NCBI RefSeq assembly: GCF_000186865.1
Contig: NW_008705600.1
Location: 138,058-155,207, forward strand
DNA: 17,150 nucleotides
Source of the DNA: Aureococcus anophagefferens
Taxonomy: Eukaryota > Sar > Pelagophyceae > Pelagomonadales > Pelagomonadaceae
Reading direction: 5' to 3'
The translations under genes and the position numbers were made by a program. The notes beneath the pieces are model-generated. The model was not told the DNA's origin. It searched no databases and worked only from the letters and a program-made list of their open reading frames with translations. How positions within the stretch are numbered: the stretch's first letter is position 1; each line of letters starts with the position of its first letter. Below, piece by piece: positions 1 to 8,248 of this stretch.

Positions 1-795
1 ACCTACGCGATCGCGCGCGAGAAGGCGGCCATCGCGTCGCCCCGGGGCGTCCTCGTCCTATCCGGCTCCCTCGACGCGGCCGCGCGGCGCGGCGCCGCCG
101 AGGTCGCGCGGCGCCGCGGCGCGGCCGTCGTCGCCGCGGCGCCGGCGCGCGCCGCGCCGGCGACCGCGGCCGCCGCCGCCGCGCCGTTCCACGGCGCGAA
201 CCTCGCCGTGGCCGCCGCCGTCCTCGACGCCTGCGGCGACCGCTGGCGCGACGGCGCCGTGCGCGGCGCGGTCCTCGACGACCGCCGCACGCTGAACGCC
301 GCGGCCGCGGCGCTGCCGGCGCGCGGCGAGCTGCTCCGCGACTCCGTGCTCGTCGACGGCGGCCACACGGCCGGCGCCGTCGCCCACGTCGCCGCGCGCG
401 CGCGGCGCGCGAAACGCGGCCGCGACGCCGTGCTCCTCGTCGCGCTCCCGCGGGACAAGGACGCGGCGGCCTTCGCCGCGGCGCTCGCGGCCGGCGGCTT
501 GGACCCGCGCGCCGCCGTGACCTGCGCCGTCGACGGCGGCTTCCACTCGCCGCGGAAGCTCGCCGCGCTCCTCGGCGCCGCGGCGCCGGACCTGCGCGTC
601 GTCGCGTGCGACGGCGGGCCCGAGCGCGCGCTCCGCCGGGCCAAGGCCCTCGCGACGCCGCCGCGGCCCGGGAGGAAGGCGACGGCGCGGCGCCGCGGGC
701 CCCGGGGCCGGCCCGAGGCCCTCGTCGTCGCGCTGGGCTCCTTCAAGCTCGCGCGGGCCGCGGCGCGCGCGCTCGCGCTCTACGAAAAGCCTTAG
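1..795 (+). CDS. Folylpolyglutamate/dihydrofolate synthase, C-terminal part (5' end outside window)
   Basis: The frame is open from the window edge to TAG at 793-795, about 264 residues. This family adds glutamate to folates using ATP (folate retention and one-carbon metabolism). Seen: YAIAREKAAI near the edge matches the FolC pattern IAREKAGI. APFHGANLAVAAAVLDA lies where the family has its GRHQxxNAxxA segment. DSVLVDGGHTAG matches the DGAHNP motif that opens the Mur-ligase C-terminal domain, with Asn replaced by Thr. ALPRDKDAAAF matches the FxxxxDKD segment, and VVALGSFKLARAAARAL the closing VxGSxYLVGExR segment. The N-terminal ATP-binding domain with its P-loop must lie upstream. The Arg/Ala-rich insert at about codons 216-236 is unusual. 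Its stop codon overlaps the stop of the facing gene. Family assignment is good; the exact type (FPGS or bifunctional FolC) cannot be told. Confidence 0.8.
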   Translation, partial: TYAIAREKAAIASPRGVLVLSGSLDAAARRGAAEVARRRGAAVVAAAPARAAPATAAAAAAPFHGANLAVAAAVLDACGDRWRDGAVRGAVLDDRRTLNAAAAALPARGELLRDSVLVDGGHTAGAVAHVAARARRAKRGRDAVLLVALPRDKDAAAFAAALAAGGLDPRAAVTCAVDGGFHSPRKLAALLGAAAPDLRVVACDGGPERALRRAKALATPPRPGRKATARRRGPRGRPEALVVALGSFKLARAAARALALYEKP

Positions 796-3700
796 CAGAT
801 CATCGGGCTGAGCATCTGGACCTGGAACTGCTCGCCCTTCTTCGCGAAGGGCGGCACGTTGATCTGGTAGACGAGGTTCGGGAGCTTGTCCGCCGCGGCC
901 TCGGACGTCATCCGGGGGATCTCCACGTTCATCTCGTCGCCGGGCCCGTAGCCCTCGGGCAGGTCGAAGCGCGCGTTCGGGATCGGGTCCAGCGGCGGCA
1001 CGGGCTCGGGCTTGCCGTCCGGCGGCGCCCCGGCCGGCTCCGCGGTGTGGTCCACGCGGTCGAAGACGGGCATCGGCGCGCCGTCGTAGGCACCGAGCGT
1101 CTTGTCGCTGACCCAGCCGACGACGCCGCCGCCGCGCGTCGGGCCCACAATGTCGAAGAGCGTCGCGACGCGGGACCGCGGCGCCCTTTTGTCGCAGCCC
1201 GTGACGCCCCGCTCCAGCACTTCCACCACCGTCCCCGGCGGCAGCTCCCAGACCGCGCGCGAGTCGAACTCGCGGCCGCGGCGCGCGACGGCGCCCTTGG
1301 CGTGGACGACGCGGAGCGGCCGCTCGAGATTCCCCCGGAACGGGTCCCGGACCAAAATCCAGCCGCCTCGGTCCGCGTTGACGACGCGCTCGTAGTCCGC
1401 GGCTCTGGGGAACTCCGGGTCCAACCGGAGCCGCATCTCCAGCAGCGCCTTCACCGTGGCCCGCGTCTCGCGCCACCAGTAGGCGCCCGCGGCGATCTCC
1501 GCCCACCCTCCCGCGAACGCGCAGACGCCCCGGTGGTCCCGGGGCACCTCGACGACGAGCTCCGCGCCCTTGAGCGGCGGCAGCTTCGCGAGGTCCTCGT
1601 CCAGGAGCGGGAAGGGCTCGAGGGCCGCGGCGCGGCCCGCCTGCGCGCTCACGTTCGACCGCGCCTTGGCGAGGAACACGGCGCCCGACGGCAGGCCCGC
1701 GTAGTCCGCGGGCGCCGCCGCGCAGATCAGCGAGTCCGCGGCCGTGAAATCCTGCTTCGCGCGGCAGCTCTTCTCCAGTTCCCTCAGCTCCTCGCGCTGC
1801 ACGACGTTGCGCCAGAACACCGCCGTCGCCTCGCGGAGCTGCTTGGCCCGCTGGGCCCGCGCGAACTCGTCGAGCGCGTGGCCCGGCGGGTCCGCGTCGA
1901 TCAACGCGCCTTCCTTCTTCGCGTAGAGCCGCGACGCGTGGCTGCCCAGGCGCGCCTCGCCGTGGTACTGGTCGACGCTGTCCATGGACAGCTGCGCGTC
2001 GCGGTCGACGACGACGACGGCGTGCTCCGACCGGGCCGCGGACACGTCGGCGTCGTCGTCGGCGGCGCCGGACCGCTGCTGGAGCTTCGCGGCGCGCGAG
2101 CGGATCGCGTCGCCGACGTCGCTGAGCGTCGCGTAGAGGCCGCCGTCGACGAGGAGCGCGGTCGCCGCGGTGAAGGCCCTGTCGGCGTCGACGCCGAAGC
2201 CCCGCTCGCGCGCCGCGTCGGCCGCGGCGTCCTGGCACGTCGCGTCGGCGCAGACGACGAGCGACGCGTCCGCGTACAAGTCCCTGCGGTCCCGCGACGC
2301 GAGCACGAGCTCGTCGACGGACGCGAGCGCGCGGCAGTTGTCGCAGTCCGGGTAGACGTAGTCGGAGATCTGCGACAGCGCCGCGAGGACGCGCTCCTTC
2401 GTCGCCAAACGCTGCTCCTCGGGCACCACGAGAGGCCCGGTCGTCGGCGCCGCGTCGCCGCAGCAGTGGCAGCGGCCCCAGAGGCCGAGCAGGGCGTCCT
2501 CGCACGCGTCGACGTGGCCGTCGTCGTCGCTTTCGAAGGCGCCGCCGTAGAGCGGGTCCACGAGGAGCACGGCGCGCGCGCGGATGCCGTACTTGGCCTT
2601 GAGCGTGCACAGGATCTCGAAATCTAACAGGCAGAGCCCGCTGCCGATGGACACGTAGCGGAGCGGCGCCCGCGGGCCGACCTTCTCCGCGTAGGCCGCG
2701 CAGAGCCGGTCCACGAAGCCCCGGCGGACGCCCGGCTTCGTGAGGCGGTGCGTGCCGCAGGTCCGGTCGCCGCACTCGCCGAGCGCGTCGACGACGCCGA
2801 GGCACTCGAGCGCGTCCGGCGGCGACACGAAGCCGCCCCGGTGCGCGAAGCCGCGCCAGGCCGCCGTGGGCACGAGGCGGTCGAGGCGCTGCTTCGCGAG
2901 CTCGAGCCGGTGGATCGCGTGCTCGTCCGCGAGCGCGCTCCGCTCGCAGCGCCAGGCCTTCCAGGGCTTCGACGGCGCGCCCTTCTTCGCGTCCTCAAAA
3001 AAACCCTTCTTCAGCACGGGCTTCTTCGGCGCGGGCTTCATGAAGCCGGACGCGTAGGTCCCGTCGAGCGTCTTCGCCGCCTCCCGCGCTTTCGCCTTGT
3101 CCTCGGCGACCTTGGCCTCGTAGCCGGGCGACACGAGCTGCTTGCCGTCGGGGAGCCGCGGCCGCAGGGGGTCCTCCTCGGCCTCCTTCTCCGCGTCGCC
3201 TTCGAAGACGCGGTACGTGACGCCGCCCCTCACCTCCGTCTTCGCGTTCGCCTCGGACGCCGCCGCCGCGTCGCGCTCCCGCTGCGCGTCGACGGCGCGC
3301 ATGGTCTCGCTGTTGGCGTCGTGCTCGACGGCGTCGCGGTACGACTTGTCCGCGGCGTCCTTCGGGGGGCGCTCGAGGGGGCGCGGCAGGTCGCCCGCCT
3401 CGCCGCGGAGCTCCTTGAGCCGCTTCTTCGCCTTGTGCTTCTTCTTCTTGTACTTCTTGAGCTTGTGCTCGATGGCCGCGAGCTGCGCCTTGGGCGCCTT
3501 CTGCCGCCAGTGGTAGACGAGGGCGTCCTCGAGCTTCTCGATGCGCTTCTCGTAGAGCGCGATCGACGTCGCGAGGTCGCCGTCGCCGTCGCCGTCGCCG
3601 TCGTCGTCCGCGGCCGCCTCGGGCGCCGCGGTCGCCGCCTCGGGCGCGGCGGTCGCGTCCTCCGGCGCGGCGGTCTCCTCCGGCGCGGCGGTCGCGTGCT

Positions 3701-4085
3701 CCGGCGCGGCGGTCGCGTGCTCCGGCGCGGCGGTCGCGTGCTCCGGCGCGGCGGTCGCGTCCTCCGGCGCGTGCTCGGGCGCGGGCGGCGCCGCGCCGCG
3801 CGAGAGGTCGAGGACGCAGCCGCGGGGCAGCTGCGCGCGCACGGTGGCGCCGACGTCGACGGCGCGGCCGCCGACGGCGCAGGCGAGGTCGCCGAGGGCC
3901 GCGGGCCGGAAGGCGCCGGGCGCCTTCTTCGCGCCCTTCTTGTTGAAGCCGTCGACGACGGCCGCGAGCAGCTCGGCGACGGGCGCGTCCTCGAGCTTGC
4001 GCGGGCAGACGATCTTGGCGGAAAGCGGCTTCGCGAGGCCCGCCGCCGCCCAGGTGACCGTGAACTCGAGCTTCTCCGCGGCCAT
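792..4085 (-). CDS. Multidomain protein: ubiquitin-like fold, repeats, coiled coil, methyltransferase-like and SH3-like regions
   Basis: Intronless, 1097 residues from the ATG at 4085-4083. The frame stays open to 4391, but upstream codons are low-complexity Arg-rich and the MAAEKLEFTVTW start begins a clear fold. In order: residues 5-95, a beta-grasp/ubiquitin-like pattern (EFTVTW, SAKIVCP, VAELLAAVVDGF, VGGRAVDVGATV); 104-160, repeats of ATAAPEH; 160-170, acidic DG run; 175-230, a charged coiled coil (KKYKKKKHKAKKRLKEL); about 475-660, a Rossmann/methyltransferase-like core with YVSIGSG (motif I), VLLVDP (motif II) and a DGGLYATL strand; 540-584, a Cys-rich insert (CHCC and CDNC) that could bind metal; about 930-1000, an SH3-like segment (LPPGTVVEVLERG, VVGWVSD); 1040-1091, two degenerate units of the pattern vxvPxxxxxGxxfxVq. 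I do not recognise the whole as a named protein. Methyltransferase activity is an inference from motif I only. Confidence 0.8.
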   Translation of the reverse strand: MAAEKLEFTVTWAAAGLAKPLSAKIVCPRKLEDAPVAELLAAVVDGFNKKGAKKAPGAFRPAALGDLACAVGGRAVDVGATVRAQLPRGCVLDLSRGAAPPAPEHAPEDATAAPEHATAAPEHATAAPEHATAAPEETAAPEDATAAPEAATAAPEAAADDDGDGDGDGDLATSIALYEKRIEKLEDALVYHWRQKAPKAQLAAIEHKLKKYKKKKHKAKKRLKELRGEAGDLPRPLERPPKDAADKSYRDAVEHDANSETMRAVDAQRERDAAAASEANAKTEVRGGVTYRVFEGDAEKEAEEDPLRPRLPDGKQLVSPGYEAKVAEDKAKAREAAKTLDGTYASGFMKPAPKKPVLKKGFFEDAKKGAPSKPWKAWRCERSALADEHAIHRLELAKQRLDRLVPTAAWRGFAHRGGFVSPPDALECLGVVDALGECGDRTCGTHRLTKPGVRRGFVDRLCAAYAEKVGPRAPLRYVSIGSGLCLLDFEILCTLKAKYGIRARAVLLVDPLYGGAFESDDDGHVDACEDALLGLWGRCHCCGDAAPTTGPLVVPEEQRLATKERVLAALSQISDYVYPDCDNCRALASVDELVLASRDRRDLYADASLVVCADATCQDAAADAARERGFGVDADRAFTAATALLVDGGLYATLSDVGDAIRSRAAKLQQRSGAADDDADVSAARSEHAVVVVDRDAQLSMDSVDQYHGEARLGSHASRLYAKKEGALIDADPPGHALDEFARAQRAKQLREATAVFWRNVVQREELRELEKSCRAKQDFTAADSLICAAAPADYAGLPSGAVFLAKARSNVSAQAGRAAALEPFPLLDEDLAKLPPLKGAELVVEVPRDHRGVCAFAGGWAEIAAGAYWWRETRATVKALLEMRLRLDPEFPRAADYERVVNADRGGWILVRDPFRGNLERPLRVVHAKGAVARRGREFDSRAVWELPPGTVVEVLERGVTGCDKRAPRSRVATLFDIVGPTRGGGVVGWVSDKTLGAYDGAPMPVFDRVDHTAEPAGAPPDGKPEPVPPLDPIPNARFDLPEGYGPGDEMNVEIPRMTSEAAADKLPNLVYQINVPPFAKKGEQFQVQMLSPMIC
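3618..3780 (-). repeat. 21-bp tandem repeat encoding ATAAPEH units
   Basis: Three near-identical 21-bp copies lie at 3700-3720, 3721-3741 and 3742-3762, flanked on both sides by degenerate copies. Read on the minus strand they give Ala-Thr-Ala-Ala-Pro-Glu-His units in the linker between the ubiquitin-like fold and the coiled coil. The period is a multiple of three, so copy-number change keeps the frame. Immediately 5' on the plus strand (about 3580-3610) is a short GTC-GCC run giving the DGDGDGD acidic stretch. Confidence 0.9.
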
Positions 4086-4486
4086 GGCGGCGGCCGCGAC
4101 GTCGAAGGCGACTGTCCTGAGAGCTGTGGCTGCCCGGCTCTGTGGCAATTTTGGGGACGTTTCGCGACCCGTTGAAAATGTTGTATTGCAAGTCGAAGTT
4201 GACGCCGGTTGGTTCCGTCCGCGCTGCAGGCTGCCCATGATGCACATGGACCGGCCGTGACGAGCCCGTCCGACCGCCCGACCCCCTCGCCGCCGCGGCG
4301 CGCGGCCGCCCGCCCGCCGCCCGAGCGCCGGCGGCGCCCGCCGGCTCGGCACACGCGACCGGCATGGGCGCGCCCGCCGCGTCCCCCGCATAGCGCGGTG
4401 TTCCGACGCCCCGACGCCCCCCCCCCCGACCCGCAGGCGCGGGCGTGTCCGTCCAGCCGAAGCCGGCGCCGGACCACGGCTACGCC
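4086..4486. promoter_or_regulatory. Divergent intergenic region (multidomain gene / kinase)
   Basis: These 401 bp separate two divergent start codons and so should hold two promoters and two 5' UTRs. The stretch 4140-4205 is clearly richer in A/T than its surroundings and carries TGTGGCAATT at 4141-4150, a 10-mer also present in the divergent promoter at 15692-15701. The part nearer the kinase is Pro/Arg-codon-like low-complexity GC sequence with a long C run at about 4420-4430. No TATA box was seen. The promoter role is inferred from gene arrangement. Confidence 0.45.
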
Positions 4487-5866
4487 ATGGCCGTCGACGA
4501 GAACAGCAAGCCCTGGCAGGCGTCGCCGGCGCCCGAGGCGCCGGCCGCGCGCGGCCGCGCTCTCTCCGCGCCCGTGGGCCTCGAGAAGCCGCGGCCGTCG
4601 CCCAACGGCCTGCGGCGCGCGTCGAGCAACGCCGGCGCGGGCAAGAACTGGACCAAGGCCAAGTACGCCGTCAAGGGGGCCTCCGCGTTCGGCGCGGCCG
4701 GCGCCGCGCTCGCGGGCCGCCGCGCGGAGGCGCGCGACGGCAGTCGCAACGGCTGGATCGCGTCGTCCTGCCACCTGGGCCCCGCGTCCCACCGCAAGCT
4801 CGAGTCCTTCGAACTCGTGCGCGTCGTCGGCCGGGGCGTCATGGGCGAGGTGACCCTGGCCAAGTTCCGGAAGGACGGCAAGTTCGTCGCGCTCAAGGCC
4901 GTGTCCAAGGGCTACGTCGCCAAGCACAACGACGAGCGCCACGTCCAGAACGAGCGCGCGATCCTCACGCGGCTCCGCCACCCCTTCGTCGTGTCGCTCT
5001 TCGGCACGTTCCAGGACAAAAAAAAGGTGTATTTCGTCATGGAGTTCGTCGCGGGCGGCGAGCTCTTCTCGAAGCTGCGGGGGAACCAGTGCCTCACGGC
5101 GCCCGTCGCGCGCTTCTACCTCGCGGAGATCCTCTCCGCGCTGGCCTACGTCCACGCGAACGGCTTCGCGTACCGCGACCTGCGCGTCCGCCCGCGCCCG
5201 CCGTTGTTTTTCGCCGGAAACCGTTCCCCCCTCCCAGGAAACCGGAGAACGTGCTCCTGGACCTCGACGGCCACTGCCGGCTCATCGACTTTGGGTTCGC
5301 GTGCGCGCCGCCGGGCGGGCCCGACGGCCTCATGCGCACGAACTGCGGCACGCCCGCGTACCTGAGCCCCGAGCAGCTGTCGCGGAAGAAGACGGGCGGC
5401 TACACGCGCATCGTCGACTGGTGGGCCTTCGGGTGCGTCGCCCACGAGCTCATGACGGGCCACACGCCCTTCTGTAACCGCGGCCGCGTCCGGCGGAGGT
5501 GTTCGCGCGCGTCCGCGACGCCCCCCTTTAGGCAAGGACCACAAGGAGGACTCGCACTACGCCATCTACCTCCGCGTCATCAAGGGCCGCATCTCCTTCC
5601 CGTCGTTCCTCGGCGCGACGCCGAAGAGCCTCGTGAAGGCGCTCCTCAAGGCCGGCAAGGGCCGCCTCGTCGACGCGCCGTCGATCACGGGCCACGAGTT
5701 CTTCGGCGGCGTCGACTTCGCCGCCGTCGAGCAGCGGCGCGTGCGGCCGCCTCAGGAGCCCCTCGTGCTCTCCGCGGGCGACGCGAGCCAGTTCGACGAG
5801 TACCGGGAGCGGCCGTGCCCCGAGGACGACCTCGACTCGTCGAAGGTCTCCTTCGCCGGCTTCTAG
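4487..5866 (+). CDS. AGC-family Ser/Thr protein kinase, PKA-like catalytic subunit (3 exons)
   Basis: Exons 4487-5181, 5238-5473 and 5532-5866 give 421 residues; ATG 4487 sits in a strong context (gccATGg). It transfers phosphate from ATP to Ser/Thr. Seen: glycine loop GRGVMG (115-120), ALK lysine (137), helix-C Glu (156), YRDLKPEN (229-236, split by intron 1), DFGFA (249-253), TNCGTPAYLSPE activation segment with the PDK1-site Thr in the TxCGTP context, VDWWAFG, and an AGC C-tail with HEFFGGVDF and FDEY. The protein ends in FAGF, the FxxF-COOH hydrophobic motif that ends PKA itself. APE is SPE here. The N-terminus holds GLRRASSN, a PKA consensus site. No cyclic-nucleotide domain is present, so PKA-like catalytic subunit is preferred over PKG. 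An A8 run at 5018-5025 is slip-prone. All kinase motifs line up only when both introns are removed. Confidence 0.88.
5182..5237 (+). other. Intron 1 of the kinase gene (56 bp, GC-AG)
   Basis: The intron starts GCGCGT and ends CCCAG. Joining ...gacct to gaaaccggag restores YRDLKPEN exactly, in phase 2. No GT donor nearby gives a frame that preserves this invariant motif, so a GC donor is required by the protein. Very short, and not divisible by three. Confidence 0.8.
5474..5531 (+). other. Intron 2 of the kinase gene (58 bp, GT-AG)
   Basis: The intron starts GTAACC and ends CTTTAG. Removal joins HTPFC to KDHKEDSHYAIYLRV, which fits the spacing between the PPF-type motif and the following helix in PKA-like kinases. 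The intron interrupts the codon TGC after its first base (phase 1). Without removal the frame is lost. Confidence 0.8.
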
Positions 5867-5925
5867 ACGCGAAGCCCCGTAATTGACAGATATGCGCAGG
5901 GGGCGGAGGAAAAGGGGAGGGGTTC

Positions 5926-7002
5926 TCAGAGGGGCAGGGGCGGCGGGCTCTCCCAGGCCGCGGCCCAGGCCGCGCCCGCGTTCGCCTTTCGCGCGCGCGA
6001 GAAGCGCCAGCCGTCGCGGCCGTCGACGTCGACGCCGTCGCGCACGAGCAGATCGTTCCAGGGGCAGGGCACGAGAAGCCGCGTGTCGCCGGATCGCGGC
6101 GCGACGTCGCTCCGCTGCGGGAAGAGCGGCGCGTGGTCCCTCAGGAACGTCGCGAGGCGCGCGGCCTGCCAGGTTTCCACGCCCCAGTCCGTGTCGTCGC
6201 CGGGCGCCGCCAGGTCGCGCCGCGGCGGCTCGAGGTCGAGGAACTTGGCCAGCTTCACGAAGGTCCGCTCCGCGCATTCCGCGACGACGCGGCCCGCCTC
6301 CGTGTCGTCGCGGAGGCCGAGCCAGATCGCAAAGTCCTGGAGCGACGCGCAGAGCCGGCCCGCGAGCCGCGCGTCCTCGTGCGCCGCGCCGACGAGGAAC
6401 GGCGCGAAGCGCATGCCCCGCCAGCCTATAAACCGCGGCGCGCGGAACGCGCCCTGGCGGCTCCGGCCCTCGCCCGCGTTCGCTAGAAACGCGAAGAGCG
6501 TCGCCAGACCGTGGGCGAGCTCGTAGCGCGTCGCGCAGACGCCCTCGGCGGACGCGCAGCCGTGGCGCTCCTGCGCGAGCCAGGCCTTGAGCGTGCCGAC
6601 GGCCATGGGGAGCCGGAGCCATCTAAGAACGGTCTCCCGATCGCCCAGCTCCGGGTGGGCGAGCACGGACTCGGGGCAGAGCTCGAGGCAGACGCCGCGC
6701 CAAAAGGCCTTCGCGAGGGGCGACCGCAGCCAGACGCGCGCCGCGACGGCCCACTCGCGGCAGACGAGCGAGCAGCGGCGCACGTCGCCCGGCCCCGCGA
6801 TCGCGTGGTCGCAGACGACCTGGGCGCTCGGCTCCGACGTCGGCCGCGCATCGCCCCCGCCCTGGGACACGAAGCGCAGCAGGTCGCGCCGGTGCCGCAG
6901 CCGGCTCTCGACGAGGGCCTCGCGGCAGGCGTGCTGCTTGCGCTGCCAGTCCGTCCGCGCCGAGACCATGACGCGCCGCCAGCTCGGGTCGGCGCCGGGC
7001 AT
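5926..7002 (-). CDS. F-box-like protein of unknown target
   Basis: 358 residues from ATG at 7002-7000; the frame is open further upstream without another ATG. Seen: an F-box-like stretch at about residues 55-110 (VVCDHAIAGPGD, CSLVCREWAVAA, AKAFWRGVCLEL), matching the pattern of two helices, an lxlVcrxW segment and a final LWr-type helix. After it come helical segments rich in Trp and Leu (ETVLRWLRLPMAVGTLKAWL, FAIWLGLRDDTEAG) but no WD40, LRR or Kelch repeat. In this family the F-box binds Skp1 and the C-terminal part selects a protein for ubiquitination; neither was tested here. The start at 6969 (MVSARTDWQRK) is also possible. It converges with the kinase gene, 59 bp apart. The F-box call is moderate; a plain hypothetical protein remains possible. 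Confidence 0.6.
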   Translation of the reverse strand: MPGADPSWRRVMVSARTDWQRKQHACREALVESRLRHRRDLLRFVSQGGGDARPTSEPSAQVVCDHAIAGPGDVRRCSLVCREWAVAARVWLRSPLAKAFWRGVCLELCPESVLAHPELGDRETVLRWLRLPMAVGTLKAWLAQERHGCASAEGVCATRYELAHGLATLFAFLANAGEGRSRQGAFRAPRFIGWRGMRFAPFLVGAAHEDARLAGRLCASLQDFAIWLGLRDDTEAGRVVAECAERTFVKLAKFLDLEPPRRDLAAPGDDTDWGVETWQAARLATFLRDHAPLFPQRSDVAPRSGDTRLLVPCPWNDLLVRDGVDVDGRDGWRFSRARKANAGAAWAAAWESPPPLPL

Positions 7003-7255
7003 GGGGCCGGACGCGCGTCGGGGGCCGTCAGAGGCGCGTCCCGGGCGGCGGATTCTACGCTGGCAGGACCTTCTGGGGCGCGAACAATCAATGCCGCACT
7101 GAGCTGAGGTTTGTGTGAGGGGCAACGTCGGGCAGCGTCACTTCAAGGTCCGTGCTTACCACAGCAGGTGAGACGACGAGCTTTGCACCGATTAAGCACG
7201 CAACGACCCACGCGTCCATGCGCCGCACCGCCTCCCCACCAAAAGCCCCGCAGCG
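7003..7255. promoter_or_regulatory. Divergent intergenic region (F-box-like / GTPase genes)
   Basis: These 253 bp lie between two divergent start codons and so presumably hold both promoters. Apart from lower GC around 7080-7200 and pyrimidine-rich sequence just before the GTPase start, I see no clear TATA box or other recognisable element. Confidence 0.35.
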
Positions 7256-7981
7256 ATGAGACGTCTGCTCCTCCTCGGCGCCGCCGCCGCGGCGCGCGCG
7301 GCGCCGCGGCTCGTGCTCGTCGGCGAGACGGGCGCGGGCAAGTCGACGCTCGGGAACCGGCTCCTGGGCCGCGGCGCCTTCGCCGTCGGCGGCGGCTTCG
7401 ACGCCGTCACGGCCGCCGTGCGCTGCGAGACGGGCCGGTGGCGCGGGCGGCCCGTCGAGGTCTGCGACACGCCGGGCTTCAACGACGACGGCCGCCGCGA
7501 CGGCGACACGGCGGCGGCGATCTTGAGCGTCGCGAACGGCACGGCGGGCCTCGTCTACGTCCACAACGCGCGCGCCGCGCGGCTCAGCCGGAGCGCGCGA
7601 AGAACGATGAAGCTCGTCGTCGCCGCGATCGCCGACGGCGGCGCGCCGCCGCCCGTCGGCCGCGTCGCCTTCGTGCTCACGCGGTCCCTGGGCGGCCTCG
7701 ACGGGCCCCTCTGGCGGCGCCAGCTGCCGCCGGCGCTCTGCGCCAAGTTCGGCGCGTGCGCCGCGCCGCCGACGCTCGCCTTCGCGGGCGTCGGCCGCGC
7801 GGCCGTCGACGCCGCGGCGCTCGTCGCGCCGCGCTTCCGCCGCGCCTTCGGCGCCTGGCTCGACGCCGTGTCGCGCGAGGCGCCGCTCGCCGCCGCGGCG
7901 CCGCCGGCCGACGCCGGCGCCGCCGCCTGCGACGCGCAGGAGGCCAAGTGGCGCGCCTGCGTCGCCGCCGCTAAAACCTAG
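7256..7981 (+). CDS. AIG1/GIMAP-like GTPase
   Basis: 241 residues, single exon, ATG at 7256. Seen: G1/P-loop GETGAGKST (residues 23-31) followed by LGNRLLG, which is the AIG1-type form; a Phe...Val-Thr segment (FDAVTAAV) at the G2 position; G3 DTPGFND (71-77); and an FVLTRSLGGLDG stretch in the place of the family's G4 (FTRxxxL type). The family consists of GTP-binding proteins that often dimerise on membranes. The first 16 residues ([16 protein letters not shown]) resemble a signal peptide or membrane anchor, which is odd for a GTPase. The C-terminal half is Ala-rich with a CDAQEAKWRAC end. It faces the cyclophilin gene, 80 bp apart. Substrate and process cannot be told. Confidence 0.8.
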   Translation: MRRLLLLGAAAAARAAPRLVLVGETGAGKSTLGNRLLGRGAFAVGGGFDAVTAAVRCETGRWRGRPVEVCDTPGFNDDGRRDGDTAAAILSVANGTAGLVYVHNARAARLSRSARRTMKLVVAAIADGGAPPPVGRVAFVLTRSLGGLDGPLWRRQLPPALCAKFGACAAPPTLAFAGVGRAAVDAAALVAPRFRRAFGAWLDAVSREAPLAAAAPPADAGAAACDAQEAKWRACVAAAKT

Positions 7982-8061
7982 GGCGACCGCGCCCTCTCGA
8001 GCCTCGCGTCCTCGGGGGAGCCGCCGCGTTAGACGACGCCCGCGCCCGCCCGCCGCCCGAT

Positions 8062-8217
8062 CTAGACGGCGATCTCGCCCGAGTCCGCGATGACGACCTT
8101 CTTCTTCGTCTTGCCGGACTGGGAGCCCATCTTCTCGACGGCCTTGACGACGTCCATGCCCTCGATGACCTTGCCGAAGACGACGTGCTTGCCGTCGAGC
8201 CACGACGTCTTGATCGT

Positions 8218-8248
<31 letters not shown>

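Noticed and set aside
606..2627. Plus-strand open frame of 673 codons antisense to the multidomain gene
   Set aside because: Arg/Val/Leu-rich mirror of the minus-strand coding frame; the opposite strand has clear folds and motifs.
58..2805. Long minus-strand open frame antisense to the folate synthase and through the multidomain gene
   Set aside because: Almost entirely Arg/Ala/Gly/Pro; it is the off-frame reading of GC-rich codons in the real genes and has no domain pattern.
3230..5155. Minus-strand open frame spanning the promoter and kinase exon 1
   Set aside because: Covers conserved kinase motifs in antisense and ends in Arg/Ser/Pro-rich sequence.
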